Under the pieces are notes generated by a model. The model saw only the letters and a program-made list of their open reading frames with translations, had not been told where the DNA came from and ran no database searches. A DNA stretch of 64,000 nucleotides from NCBI RefSeq assembly GCF_014332515.1, contig NZ_VFSD01000024.1:50172-114171 (forward strand), given 5' to 3'. The DNA comes from Pontibacter beigongshangensis. GTDB lineage: Bacteria; Bacteroidota; Bacteroidia; Cytophagales; Hymenobacteraceae. How positions within the stretch are numbered: position 1 is the stretch's first letter; every line of letters starts with the position of its first letter. Both the position numbers and the translations under genes were made by a program. This document shows, one piece after another, positions 32,755 through 41,336 of this stretch.

Positions 32755-34020
32755 TTACTCCTCCGTTTTTGGCGGCGGGCGACGCATGATCGGGCGTGGC
32801 CGTGGGGGCTTCGGCTTCTCTTCCTGCTGCGGCTCCTCATGGACTTCTGGCTGCTCTGCCTCCGGTTGCTTCGGAGCCGGCTCCACAGCCGGAACTGTCG
32901 CTGCAGGAGCCACTACAGGATTCTCCTCCTCTGGCTTTGCCTCCTGCTCTGTTGGCTTTACGAGAGCAGCCGGTCTTTTGATCACCGGGCGTGGCCGTGG
33001 CGGCTTTGGTTTTTCTTCAGACACAGGTGTTTCTGCTCCTGGTGCAGGTGGCGCTGTTGTAGATTCCAGCACTGTTTCAGCTGCCGGATCTTTGGCAATT
33101 GGCTCCTCTGCAGGAGGGGTAGCTGCTGCCGGTCTTTTTATGATGGGACGTGGGCGCGGTGGTTTTGGAGCAGGTGTTGCCTCATCGGCGGCCGCCGGTG
33201 TGACGCTGGGTTCTTCTGGAGCGGGCATTGCAGGTTGCTCCGGAGGTCTTTGCAGAGCAGTCGGCCGTTTCACTACGGGTCTTGGCCGGTCTGGTTTGGC
33301 TGCTTCTTCCGCAGCTGATGCTCCGGTTGGTTCTTCCGGAGTTGGCGCAGCAGGTTCCTGGGGCTTCTGCAGGGCGGCAGGCCTCTTAATAACCGGCCTT
33401 GGACGAGCAGGCTTAGCTGCTTCTGATGCTCCTGCTGCTGGCCGCTCGCTTTCCGCTGCTACCTCTCCGGACTGCTGTTTCAAATTAGGTTGCCCGTCTG
33501 TGGCTGTCTCGGCCGTTGCTGCTGCATCGGTTGGTTTGCGCATAACAGGCCTTTTCACAACGGGTCTTGGCCGTGGGGCAGCCGGAGTGGCTTCTTGTTC
33601 CGGTTTAGCTTCGGCTGGTGTGGCTGGCTCTCCTTCGGCGGCAGGCCTGGCGGGTATGGCAGGGCGGCGCACCACCGGTTTAGGGCGTGGCGCAGCAGCC
33701 TGCTCCGGGGCAGCCGCTGCTGCTGGTTGTGGTGTGGCGGCAGGCGCCTCGGCCGGTGCTTCGGTGGCAGGCCGTGCCGGGGCCGCGCGCCGTGCGGCAG
33801 GGCGTGGCGCGGCAGTGGCAGGGTCCGGCTTCGGAATGTCTTCTTCGGGGAGGTGATATTTCAGGCGCACATCGTTGATCACCATTTTCTGGGCCATGTA
33901 AAAGCTGTTGGGGTGCATCTGGGCAAACATCGCCTCCCAGGCATCGTAACGTGCCGGCTCCGCTGCCTCAAAGGCTGCTCTGTTTATCCGCTTCTTTATC
34001 AGGTACTCTTCAAACGTCAT
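32755..34020 (-). CDS. Disordered Pro/Ala-rich repeat protein with conserved N-terminal domain
   Basis: A 421-residue protein. The first 65 residues form a conserved-looking domain (MTFEEYLIKKRINRAAFEAA, then MHPNSFYMAQKMVINDVRLK). The remainder is a chain of about eight units centred on PRPRPVIKRPAAL-like motifs, 40-50 residues apart, joined by acidic Pro/Ala/Glu linkers, ending PRPRPIMRRPPPKTEE. There is no signal peptide or membrane segment. The repeats suggest binding of many copies of a partner (SH3-like, nucleic acid or anionic polymer). The frame stays open upstream of ATG 34020, but that ATG begins the domain. Confidence 0.8.
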   Translation of the reverse strand: MTFEEYLIKKRINRAAFEAAEPARYDAWEAMFAQMHPNSFYMAQKMVINDVRLKYHLPEEDIPKPDPATAAPRPAARRAAPARPATEAPAEAPAATPQPAAAAAPEQAAAPRPKPVVRRPAIPARPAAEGEPATPAEAKPEQEATPAAPRPRPVVKRPVMRKPTDAAATAETATDGQPNLKQQSGEVAAESERPAAGASEAAKPARPRPVIKRPAALQKPQEPAAPTPEEPTGASAAEEAAKPDRPRPVVKRPTALQRPPEQPAMPAPEEPSVTPAAADEATPAPKPPRPRPIIKRPAAATPPAEEPIAKDPAAETVLESTTAPPAPGAETPVSEEKPKPPRPRPVIKRPAALVKPTEQEAKPEEENPVVAPAATVPAVEPAPKQPEAEQPEVHEEPQQEEKPKPPRPRPIMRRPPPKTEE

Positions 34021-34162
34021 ATAAAAGGCTACATCATTTCCGGAACATCTCCCGCCACTACGGCTAATCTCTACAAATATATAAAAATGGTGCTGGCCTG
34101 CAGGGCATTGCCTCCTCCAATTTTGCAGCAAGTTAAGGAATGGTTAAATCTGGGGCCTCTTG

Positions 34163-34193
34163 TTTCAGAGCCAGGCTTCTTCTCCTACCTTTG
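34163..34193 (+). promoter_or_regulatory. Orphan promoter
   Basis: TTTC (34163-34166), 19 bases, TACCTTTG (34186-34193). The -7 box is a full match. There is no plus-strand gene before the terminator at 34242. Confidence 0.5.
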
Positions 34194-34198
34194 ATCCG

Positions 34199-34272
34199 TT
34201 AGATGCGTAAACGATAGGATAAGTTTAGCTTCAAATGAGAGCGCCTGCCTGCAGCAGGCGTTTTCTTTTTTT
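34199..34272 (+). ncRNA. Candidate small RNA of about 70 nt
   Basis: The region runs from the predicted start (about 34199) of the orphan promoter to the T-run of a strong hairpin. It has no reading frame longer than a few codons. It could be a free small RNA or an attenuated leader of the downstream threonine dehydrogenase gene. It matches no RNA family that I can name. Confidence 0.35.
34242..34272 (+). terminator. Rho-independent terminator
   Basis: CGCCTGC, loop CTGCA, GCAGGCG, then TTTTCTTTTTTT. No plus-strand protein gene ends upstream of it. Confidence 0.85.
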
Positions 34273-34384
34273 AGCCCCTCTCTTATCGCCTTCTGGCGGC
34301 CCCAGGCTGTTTTGATTGTTTTTACAACTTATGAGCGCAACTTTAAGTATTGTGACGAAACAGGCTAACAGCCCAGCGCAGAAG

Positions 34385-35350
34385 ATGGCAAACAAAACTG
34401 AAACGATATTGGTGATTGGTGCCTGCGGGCAGCTTGGTTCGGAACTTACGCTCCAGCTACGCTCGCTCTACGGCGGAAGCAAGGTGGTGGCGGCAGATAT
34501 TTATGCTCCCAAACAAACCGACCTGCTGGCGTCTGGCCCTTTTGAGAAGATAGATGTGCTCGACCCGAAAGGAATGGCTGCCATAGCCAGCCGCTACAAG
34601 TTCACACAGATCTATCATCTGGCCGCTGTCTTGTCGGCCGCTGGCGAAAAAGACCCCAGTTTTGCCTGGCGCCTGAACATGGACGGCCTTTTTCATGTGC
34701 TGGATCTGGCACTGGAGCAGGGTATCGGGCAGGTGTTCTGGCCCAGTTCCATCGCCGTTTTTGGCCCCGATACCCCCCGGCAGCACACACCGCAGCACAC
34801 CATCATGAACCCGAGCACGGTGTACGGCATCAGCAAGCTGGCCGGCGAAATGTGGTGCGCCTACTACTTCCGAAAGCACGGCCTCGACATCCGCAGTCTC
34901 CGCTACCCCGGCCTGATCGGGTACAAAGCGCTGCCAGGCGGCGGCACCACCGACTATGCCGTAGATATTTACCGCAAGGCCGTGGAGGGCAAACCGTTTG
35001 AGTGCTACCTGCACGAAGACACCTACCTGCCCATGATGTACATGCCCGATGCCATAAAAGCCACCATAGACCTGATGCAGGCTCCTGCCGAAAACATCAG
35101 CGTGCGTGATGCTTATAATGTGAGCGGCATGAGCTTTTCGCCGAAAGAGATTGCGGCTTCTATTCAAAAATTAATTCCTTCTTTCAAGATCATCTACAAA
35201 CCCGATTACCGCCAGCAGATCGCCGACTCCTGGCCCCAAACCATCTCCGACCAGGTGGCGCGGCAAGACTGGGGCTGGCACCCTACCTACGACCTGGATG
35301 CCATGACAGCCGATATACTGGAGAATCTGCAGCAGCAGGCACTACTATAG
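34385..35350 (+). CDS. tdh: L-threonine 3-dehydrogenase, SDR (epimerase-like) type
   Basis: A 321-residue extended short-chain dehydrogenase. The NAD site is ILVIGACGQLGSELTLQL; FWPSSIAVFGPDTPR holds the catalytic Ser, and TVYGISKLAGE the Tyr-x3-Lys pair. RYPGLIGYKALPGGGTTDYA, LPMMYMPDAIKATIDLMQAP and QQIADSWPQTI match SDR-type threonine dehydrogenases rather than sugar epimerases. It oxidises threonine to 2-amino-3-ketobutyrate, the substrate of the nearby Kbl. ATG 34385 fits the family start; the frame is open about 23 codons upstream with another ATG at 34331. Confidence 0.9.
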   Translation: MANKTETILVIGACGQLGSELTLQLRSLYGGSKVVAADIYAPKQTDLLASGPFEKIDVLDPKGMAAIASRYKFTQIYHLAAVLSAAGEKDPSFAWRLNMDGLFHVLDLALEQGIGQVFWPSSIAVFGPDTPRQHTPQHTIMNPSTVYGISKLAGEMWCAYYFRKHGLDIRSLRYPGLIGYKALPGGGTTDYAVDIYRKAVEGKPFECYLHEDTYLPMMYMPDAIKATIDLMQAPAENISVRDAYNVSGMSFSPKEIAASIQKLIPSFKIIYKPDYRQQIADSWPQTISDQVARQDWGWHPTYDLDAMTADILENLQQQALL

Positions 35351-35379
35351 GAGCAGTCAGCAGCGGCTGCTCCGAAACT

Positions 35380-35425
35380 AATTTTTCTAATGCAATAAGC
35401 CTTCCGGCAGATTCTGCTGCTGCTC
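35380..35425 (-). repeat. CTCCGGAG dispersed repeat, copy 14 (diverged)
   Basis: Reverse: AATTTTTCTAATGCAATAAG, CCTTCCGGCAG, ATTCTGCTGCTGCTC. The palindrome has lost its right half. Confidence 0.75.
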
Positions 35426-35608
35426 AAATTTATGATGAGAATAGGTAGATTAGTTTACTAAGGAAGCCTTCAAGTAGAATCTTCTACTCATTAATTGCTC
35501 CTGAAGGTAAGGATTCAGAAAATCAGCCTGCCTTTTGTGCATTACATCAAAAATAATTTTATATCTATTTTCATTTGATTTATTTGCAAGAGCACATTCT
35601 CTCACATC

Positions 35609-37258
35609 ATGAAGCCATATTTGCCTAAATTCACGCTGCTTGTCTCCCTCTTGCTAACCTACTTTTACCCGCAGTTGCTGCTCGCGCAGGTGCCGGTTGA
35701 AAAAGTGTGGGACAAAGGTTTTGGAGGAAAAGAATTGTCCTCTTTAATCACTACATCAGATGGAGGTTTTTTAATAGGCGGTCAGTCTGGAGCAGAAAGC
35801 GGAGCAATAAAATCGGAAGACTCAAAAGGCGGCAATGACTATTGGATAGTAAAACTTAATGCAGACGGCACCAAGGAGTGGGACAAAACAGTGGGAGGAA
35901 GTGATGAGGATTGGCTATATTCTCTCATAGCAACAGAAGACGGGGGTTACCTTTTGGGTGGAGTGTCACATTCAGGAGCAGATGGAGAAAAATCAGATAC
36001 ATGTAGAGGAGAAGGCGACTATTGGGTTGTAAAGCTCAATGCTGATGGCAGCAAGGCCTGGGATAAAACTTTCGGAGGATTTGGAGACGAATACTTAACT
36101 TCTATGATTACAACCTTAGATGGAGGGTACCTGCTCGGCGGGTACTCTGGTTCGGATGCCACTGGCGACAAAACAGAAGGCTGGAAAGGCGGCGGTGGCT
36201 TTGGCCGATTCGATTTTTGGGTAGTGAAGCTAAACGCAGACGGGAGCAAAGCCTGGGATAAAACTTTCGGAGGATATGGAGATGACGTACTCATGTCTAT
36301 GATTCTTACAAAAGACGGTGGTTTTCTACTTGGAGGAGGCTCCGAGTCTGGTGGTGGCGATAAGACGGAATCAAAGGGAAGTGTTGATTATTGGATCCTG
36401 AAGCTTAATTCTGATGGCGCTAAAGCCTGGGAGAAGTCTTTTGGAGGAAAAGGCATAGATTTTTTGACTGCACTGACTGCAACACCGGATGGTGGATACC
36501 TCCTAGGCGGGTGGTCAAATTCAGGAATAAGAGACGATAAAACAGAAGCCTCCAGAGGAATTGTTGATTATTGGGTAGTGAAGCTAAATGCAGACGGCAG
36601 CAAGGCCTGGGATAAAACCGCTGGAGGAGGCGGGAACAATTATTTAACCTCGTTATCTACAACCCAGGATGGTAGCTATCTCCTGGGCGGCTGGTCAAAT
36701 TCACAAGCAAGCGGCGATAAAACAGAAAACACCAAAGGAAGCGGGGATCTGGATTATTGGCGGGATTAGGACTTTTGGATTGTAAAGCTCAACTCAGATG
36801 GTAGCTTGGCCTGGGACTTAACTCTCGGAGGACCTAGTGATGATCAATTATCAGCGTTAGCCATAACTGATGAAGGTGATTATGTGTTAGGCGGAACATC
36901 CAGTAGTTGGGCAGGAGCCGACAAGACAACTACAAATGGCGGGTACTGGGTAATTAAATTAACCCCAGGCACCCTCAGTTCTCCTTTATCAGAAGAAAGT
37001 TTTCAGGAACTTAGCGTATATCCCAACCCAAGCAAACGTGATTTCCATGTGGCGCTGCCGGATATAAAGCCCGGCACAGAACCACTAGAGCTAGTGCTCT
37101 ACAACGCCCTGGGCCAGCAGGTGCTTCGCCAACAGGTAAAACCTACCGAACTGCAGGCAGGTGTTGTATTGCCAGCCGCTACCCTAGGCCGTGGCGCTTA
37201 TTATGTGCAGCTGCAGGTGCAGGGAAAGGTCTTTACAAAGAAAGTTATCCTAAATTAA
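35609..37258 (+). pseudogene. T9SS-secreted repeat protein gene with in-frame stop
   Basis: Two frame-2 segments (35609-36769 and 36770-37258) read as one protein interrupted by TAG at 36767-36769. A signal peptide (about 26 residues) is followed by seven units of about 55 residues, each with DGGYLLGG and YWVVKLNADGSKAWDKTFGG. The C-terminal T9SS domain starts LSVYPNPSKRDF and ends TKKVILN. At the break the text reads DYWRD-stop-DFWIVKL, while other units have a single DYWVVKL, so a short duplication seems to have introduced the stop. Translation would give an unsorted 386-residue fragment. A sequencing error or readthrough is possible. Confidence 0.8.
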
Positions 37259-37295
37259 CAGGCTGCAGCATCTACTCCAGCAGTAGTTCATTTCA

Positions 37296-37328
37296 CCTCC
37301 GGAGGGCCGTTTTTATTCAAATAATTTG
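37296..37328 (+). repeat. CTCCGGAG dispersed repeat, copy 15
   Basis: CCTCCGGAGGGCC, TTTTTATT, CAAATAATTTG. CAGCAG bases lie further upstream (37279). Confidence 0.85.
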
Positions 37329-37514
37329 TTTGTTGCTAGTTGCTCAATGGTTGATCTGGAGATGTAAAGAAGGAGAGAGTGCAGCATCAACTTCTAACTT
37401 AATCCAACAGCTCACGTCTCTACAACATGGTAAAGCCATCAGAACAGACCAGCAGCTTCATAATTAAAAATCAGGTAAAAAATGCTGCTATTGCTGCCCG
37501 AAAGCAGATTTGTG

Positions 37515-37552
37515 GAAATTTTGAATTTTGAATTTCTAATTAGGCGAAGCCG
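37515..37552. repeat. AT-rich GCGAAGCC repeat, single end
   Basis: TTTTGAATTTTGAATTTCTA then ATTAGGCGAAGCC, ending 5 bases before the DUF3891 start. Confidence 0.65.
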
Positions 37553-37557
37553 CTTCT

Positions 37558-38301
37558 ATGATCGTAAACTCCGTTCCACAAGGGTGGGAAATTATTTATC
37601 AGCAGGCGCACGGGGTGCTGGCGGCACAGCTGGCCTACCACCTGAAGCCGGAGCTGCAGTGTGCCCGCTGGGTAGAAACGCTGCTCGCCATCGGCAATCA
37701 CGACAACAGGCAGAAAACCTGGCACGGCCACGACGGCCTTACAGAGGCAGGCGCACCGGCAGACTTCACACAGCTGCCTCCTACGCTGGAGCAGGCGCGG
37801 GCGCTGGCGCATGCCGTCCGGTTCCAGAGCCGTTGGGTTGCGCTGCTCACCTCTATGCACCTGTCGTTTCTGTACGAGCCCGGCCGGGGCAGTTCCAAGG
37901 CCGCCAACGCTTTTCTGGATGAGCAGCTGGAGCTCCAGAACACTTGCCGCAGAAGCCTTAAAATAAGCAAGAAAGAAGCCCAAAAAGCCTATGCCATCCT
38001 GAACTGGTGCGACAGCCTCTCCCTGCTCCTCTGCAAAAATGAGCTTCCGGCCGGGGAGCGGACCGTGGAAATAGCGAAAGGCCCCGATGGTAAAACTTAC
38101 GTTGCCCTGCTGCTGCGCAGCAGCGAGGTACAGGTGCAGCCCTGGCCTTTTTCGGAAAAAGAACTGCAGGTGAGCGTGGAGTACCGGGTGTTGCAACAAC
38201 TACAGTTCAGCAACGACCATGAACTGGCAGAAACGCTGCATCAGACAAAGCCAGCCACCAGAACCTGGATTCTAAAAGCCGGCCCCGCACCTAAGGAGTA
38301 A
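37558..38301 (+). CDS. DUF3891 family protein
   Basis: A 247-residue cytoplasmic protein starting MIVNSVPQGWEIIYQQAHGV. The N-terminal QAHGVLAAQLAYHL, LLAIGNHDNRQKTW and the later SMHLSFLY and LNWCDSLSLLLC segments match the DUF3891 layout (helical, with conserved His/Asp that may bind metal). The function is unknown. Single gene. Confidence 0.85.
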   Translation: MIVNSVPQGWEIIYQQAHGVLAAQLAYHLKPELQCARWVETLLAIGNHDNRQKTWHGHDGLTEAGAPADFTQLPPTLEQARALAHAVRFQSRWVALLTSMHLSFLYEPGRGSSKAANAFLDEQLELQNTCRRSLKISKKEAQKAYAILNWCDSLSLLLCKNELPAGERTVEIAKGPDGKTYVALLLRSSEVQVQPWPFSEKELQVSVEYRVLQQLQFSNDHELAETLHQTKPATRTWILKAGPAPKE

Positions 38302-38314
38302 TCGGCTCCTCCTC

Positions 38315-38343
38315 TTGCATAAAAAATATATTCCCTATATTCG
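38315..38343 (+). promoter_or_regulatory. Candidate promoter of the beta-barrel gene
   Basis: TTG (38315-38317), 18 bases, TATATTCG (38336-38343; one mismatch to TAnnTTTG). Confidence 0.5.
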
Positions 38344-38381
38344 CGCCACAATATATTTTAACAACCTCAACCAACAGTATC

Positions 38382-39029
38382 ATGAAAATTAAACTTTTCC
38401 TTTTGGCACTGCTTACGGCAGTAACTTTCAGCGCGCAGGCACAGGACGGTGGCCTGAAAGCAACAGCAGGCAGCACCACAGCCGAAATCGGCGTGAACCT
38501 TACCAGCGGCACCTTTTTGCAGGGAGGCCAGATCAGGCTACGCAGGTTCGCAACCGACGAAATGGCCTACCGCCTGGGCGTAGGCGTGGCGCACAACTCC
38601 GAGAAGATAAGCGAAAACGCCAACCGAAGCAACACATCGCTCACGATTGCCCCCGGCGTAGAAAAGCACTTTGCCGGCACCAACAGGCTGTCTCCTTACG
38701 TAGGCGCTGAACTACCGATCAGCTTCTCCGGAGCCCGGTACGAAGACGATGATGTAGTTGTACGGGGAGCTAACTCCCGGTCAGGGTCAATGACGGAGCG
38801 TGGCGCATTTGGCATCGGCCTGAATGTGGTGGCGGGCATGGACTTTTATATAGCCCAGAACTTTTTTACCGGATTTGAATTTGGCGCCGGCCTTGGCTAC
38901 CGCAAAAACCGCGATGTAAAATACGAATTTAAATCAGGTGTTCCCTCAGACGAAACCATAGACGGCTACCACAGCACCCGGTTCAATGTGTTCTCTACAG
39001 GAGGCATCAGAATTGGCTTTGTTTTTTAA
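38382..39029 (+). CDS. Outer membrane beta-barrel protein
   Basis: A 215-residue protein with a signal peptide ending FSAQAQ (about residue 21). The mature chain shows repeated amphipathic strands (AYRLGVGVAHNSEKIS, SPYVGAELPISFSG, FFTGFEFGAGLGYRKN) and ends FSTGGIRIGFVF with terminal Phe, the usual barrel sorting signal. The function is unknown. It has its own promoter and a strong terminator. Confidence 0.82.
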   Translation: MKIKLFLLALLTAVTFSAQAQDGGLKATAGSTTAEIGVNLTSGTFLQGGQIRLRRFATDEMAYRLGVGVAHNSEKISENANRSNTSLTIAPGVEKHFAGTNRLSPYVGAELPISFSGARYEDDDVVVRGANSRSGSMTERGAFGIGLNVVAGMDFYIAQNFFTGFEFGAGLGYRKNRDVKYEFKSGVPSDETIDGYHSTRFNVFSTGGIRIGFVF

Positions 39030-39051
39030 TACTACCTGCTTCACCCAAAAC

Positions 39052-39089
39052 AAAAAAAGAGCAGCGCAAAAATGCGCTGCTCTTTTTTT
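39052..39089 (+). terminator. Rho-independent terminator of the beta-barrel gene
   Basis: GAGCAGCGCA and TGCGCTGCTC around AAAA, flanked by A7 and T7. Confidence 0.92.
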
Positions 39090-39206
39090 ATGCCCCGGGG
39101 TTGTTGGTGTCTTTTGCAGGCTCCCAAAAGCATAAATTCAGGCAAAGCGCTTAACCTGCACCCTGTTTTCTGCGTCTATACAGGCACGAACTATGAAAAC
39201 GCACCC

Positions 39207-39536
39207 ATGCCCGTAACAGAATCTAACGACGAACAGCTCCGGAAACTGATTTTTGAAAAAGACAGAGTGATGGTGAAGTTTACAGACGAGAATTGCCCGA
39301 TCTGTAAAGTCTTATCACCCTCGTTCCGGAGAATTGCCACAGAACCGACCTATCAACACGTACAATTTGTGCGGATGAGCGCCCGCGAAAACCCGGTTTC
39401 GAGCAAGGAAGTAACCATGACGGGCACACCGTTTTTTGCCACCTACCGAAAAGGGACCTTATTAGACTGCGGCGTTGTTTCTACCGAAGACGGTATAAGA
39501 GAGATGCTGGCGAAGCTCCTGAAAGACAATTCGTAG
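39207..39536 (+). CDS. Thioredoxin-family protein (CPIC)
   Basis: A 109-residue cytoplasmic thioredoxin-like protein from ATG 39207 (MPVTESNDEQLRKLIFEKD). The active site is FTDENCPICKVLSPSF, so the redox motif is CPIC rather than CGPC; the cis-Pro is in MTGTPFFATYRKG. The size fits a single thioredoxin domain. The frame is open upstream but crosses the preceding terminator, which rules out the longer start. Confidence 0.88.
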   Translation: MPVTESNDEQLRKLIFEKDRVMVKFTDENCPICKVLSPSFRRIATEPTYQHVQFVRMSARENPVSSKEVTMTGTPFFATYRKGTLLDCGVVSTEDGIREMLAKLLKDNS

Positions 39537-39620
39537 ACCTTTACATTCAGAAGGCCCCAGTTGTAGCAGCTGATCCGAAAAAGCACTAACTTGCACCGCT
39601 TTTTTTAAATCAGCTTATTT

Positions 39621-41075
39621 GTGAAAAAACTAACTCTTCAGCTTATCGCCTCCCTGCTGCTGGCGATAACCGGCAGCATGGCTTTGCCTGGCTGTTCCAG
39701 CACCACCAAGCTCAATACCGAGGCCCCTGCGGCCTCAGCATCGCCGGTGCCGGCTTACCAGCCCAGCCTGTCTTCCATTACCATTCCAGTGTCAGTCTCT
39801 GTTGCCACCATCGAGGAAAAGCTGAACAAGGAAATTGCTGGCATCCTGTACAAAGACGACAAGCTCGACGGCGACAATGTGGCCGTAACCGTATCGAAGA
39901 ACGGCAAGCTCAGCATGCGGGCCGATAAAGACAAGATCTATTTCAGCATTCCGCTCCACATCTACGCCAAAGGGCGCTGGAAATGGGACCCCTGCAAGCT
40001 GTGCCCGGCCATCGACAAAACCGAAGATACCTCCTTCGACATGGTGATCAAGACGGAAAGCCGCATCGGCCTGACCGAGGATTACAAGATCAACACCATC
40101 ACGAGCGGCGACTTTGAGTGGGGCAATACCAAACCTACCATTCAGCTCGGCCCGCTTAAAATTGGCCTGGCCCGCTTTGTGGAACCTGCCATACGCCACC
40201 AGATGAGCAACATCTCCAGGCAACTCGACAAGGAGCTGCAGCAGTACCTCGACATGCGGAAATATGTGTCGGAGGCCTGGCTGATGGTGCAGCAGCCCGT
40301 AAAGCTCGACAACAACCTGGATGCCTGGCTCAGCATTGTGCCGCAGGATGTGCGCATTGCCCCTTTGCTCCTGAAAAACGGCACCCTCAGCACCCGCATC
40401 GGCATTACCTCGTTTATCTCTGTTACCACTGATGGCAAGCCGCAGCAAGCCCCAAACAAAAAACTGCCAAAGCTTATCATCGACAGTCGCTTTTCTGATG
40501 AGATACAGATCGGCCTGACGGCCAACATCCCCTACGAGCATGCCAGCAAGCTGCTGCAAGCACAGGTGGCGGGGCAGACCTACAAACTCGATGACGACAA
40601 AAGTCAGTTTACCGTGAACAACGCCAGCATTACGCCAGGCGGAGACCAGCTGATTTTGATGCTGGATGTAAACGGCAGGACTAAAGCCGGCCTGTTCACC
40701 AAAAAGATAGCAGGCAAGGTATACCTGCGCGGCACCCCCTACTACGATGCCCAAAGCGCCTCTATAAAAGTACGCAACCTGGACTACGACCTCGACACCA
40801 AAGACAGGCTCCTGCACACAGCCAGCTGGTTTGCCAAAGGCAAACTGCTCGACATTATGCAGGCGCAGGTAAACATACCTGTGCAAAACCAGCTCACCGA
40901 GGCGCAAAAGATGCTGCAAACCACCCTCGACCAGTCGGCCAGGGTGCATGAGTCGGTGCTGCTGCGCGGCAACATACGGGAGCTTAGCCCTGACAACATT
41001 TACCTGACACCAACAGGCATAAAAGCAGTAGTTAACGCCAAAGGCACGCTCACAGCCACTGTAGACAAGCTGTAG
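39621..41075 (+). CDS. DUF4403 family lipoprotein
   Basis: A 484-residue protein with a lipobox (MALPGC, Cys about residue 25), start GTG 39621. The DUF4403 domain fills the rest: SSITIPVSVSVATIEEKLNK, GRWKWDPCKLCPAI, and the C-terminal LLRGNIRELSPDNIYLTPTG with the final AKGTLTATVDKL. The two halves resemble SMP/BPI-like lipid-carrying folds, so a lipid transport role in the periplasm has been suggested; I infer no more. Single gene, followed by a phrase repeat. Confidence 0.92.
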   Translation: MKKLTLQLIASLLLAITGSMALPGCSSTTKLNTEAPAASASPVPAYQPSLSSITIPVSVSVATIEEKLNKEIAGILYKDDKLDGDNVAVTVSKNGKLSMRADKDKIYFSIPLHIYAKGRWKWDPCKLCPAIDKTEDTSFDMVIKTESRIGLTEDYKINTITSGDFEWGNTKPTIQLGPLKIGLARFVEPAIRHQMSNISRQLDKELQQYLDMRKYVSEAWLMVQQPVKLDNNLDAWLSIVPQDVRIAPLLLKNGTLSTRIGITSFISVTTDGKPQQAPNKKLPKLIIDSRFSDEIQIGLTANIPYEHASKLLQAQVAGQTYKLDDDKSQFTVNNASITPGGDQLILMLDVNGRTKAGLFTKKIAGKVYLRGTPYYDAQSASIKVRNLDYDLDTKDRLLHTASWFAKGKLLDIMQAQVNIPVQNQLTEAQKMLQTTLDQSARVHESVLLRGNIRELSPDNIYLTPTGIKAVVNAKGTLTATVDKL

Positions 41076-41077
41076 GT

Positions 41078-41118
41078 TTAGTTAAAAGTTAAGAGTTATA
41101 AGTTAAGAGTTATAAGTC
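41078..41118. repeat. Phrase repeat (GTTAAGAGTTATAA)
   Basis: Two to three imperfect units of TTAAGAGTTATAAG, similar to 25339-25355. Directly followed by repeat copy 16. Confidence 0.6.
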
Positions 41119-41125
41119 TGGGAGG

Positions 41126-41180
41126 AGGAACAGCAGGAGCAGCAGTGCCTCCGGAGGGCCTTTCTGATTAGAATAATTTG
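41126..41180 (+). repeat. CTCCGGAG dispersed repeat, copy 16
   Basis: One of the best copies: GGAACAGCAGGAGCAGCAG, GCCTCCGGAGGGCC, TTTCTGATT, AGAATAATTTG. Confidence 0.9.
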
Positions 41181-41336
41181 TAAGGAAATTCTTTTAACCT
41201 TCAAAATGCAATGGTCTCCCGCCACAACCTCTACCCTCAACGCAGCACCTCTGCCATGGGCATATGATTAACCAATTCTGTATGGCCGCCGTATCAGAAA
41301 CAACATTTTGAAATCTTATTGAAAGAAACAGCGCCT

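Larger units (their letters stand above)
34021..34384. other. Divergent intergenic region with candidate small RNA
   Basis: Between the Pro-rich gene and the threonine dehydrogenase. It holds an orphan promoter (34163-34193), a terminator (34242-34272) and no coding frame that I accept. Confidence 0.55.
37259..37557. other. Intergenic region with two repeats
   Basis: Repeat copy 15 (37296-37328), a short TTGCTCAATGGTTGAT phrase after it, and an AT-rich GCGAAGCC repeat end (37515-37552) right before the DUF3891 gene. Confidence 0.6.

Noticed and set aside
32786..33856. 356-codon plus-strand frame rich in Gly, Ser and Ala
   Set aside because: Antisense image of the Pro/Ala repeat gene; its repetitiveness comes from the codons of the real protein.
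39792..40949. 385-codon minus-strand frame
   Set aside because: Antisense to the DUF4403 gene, no domain signal.
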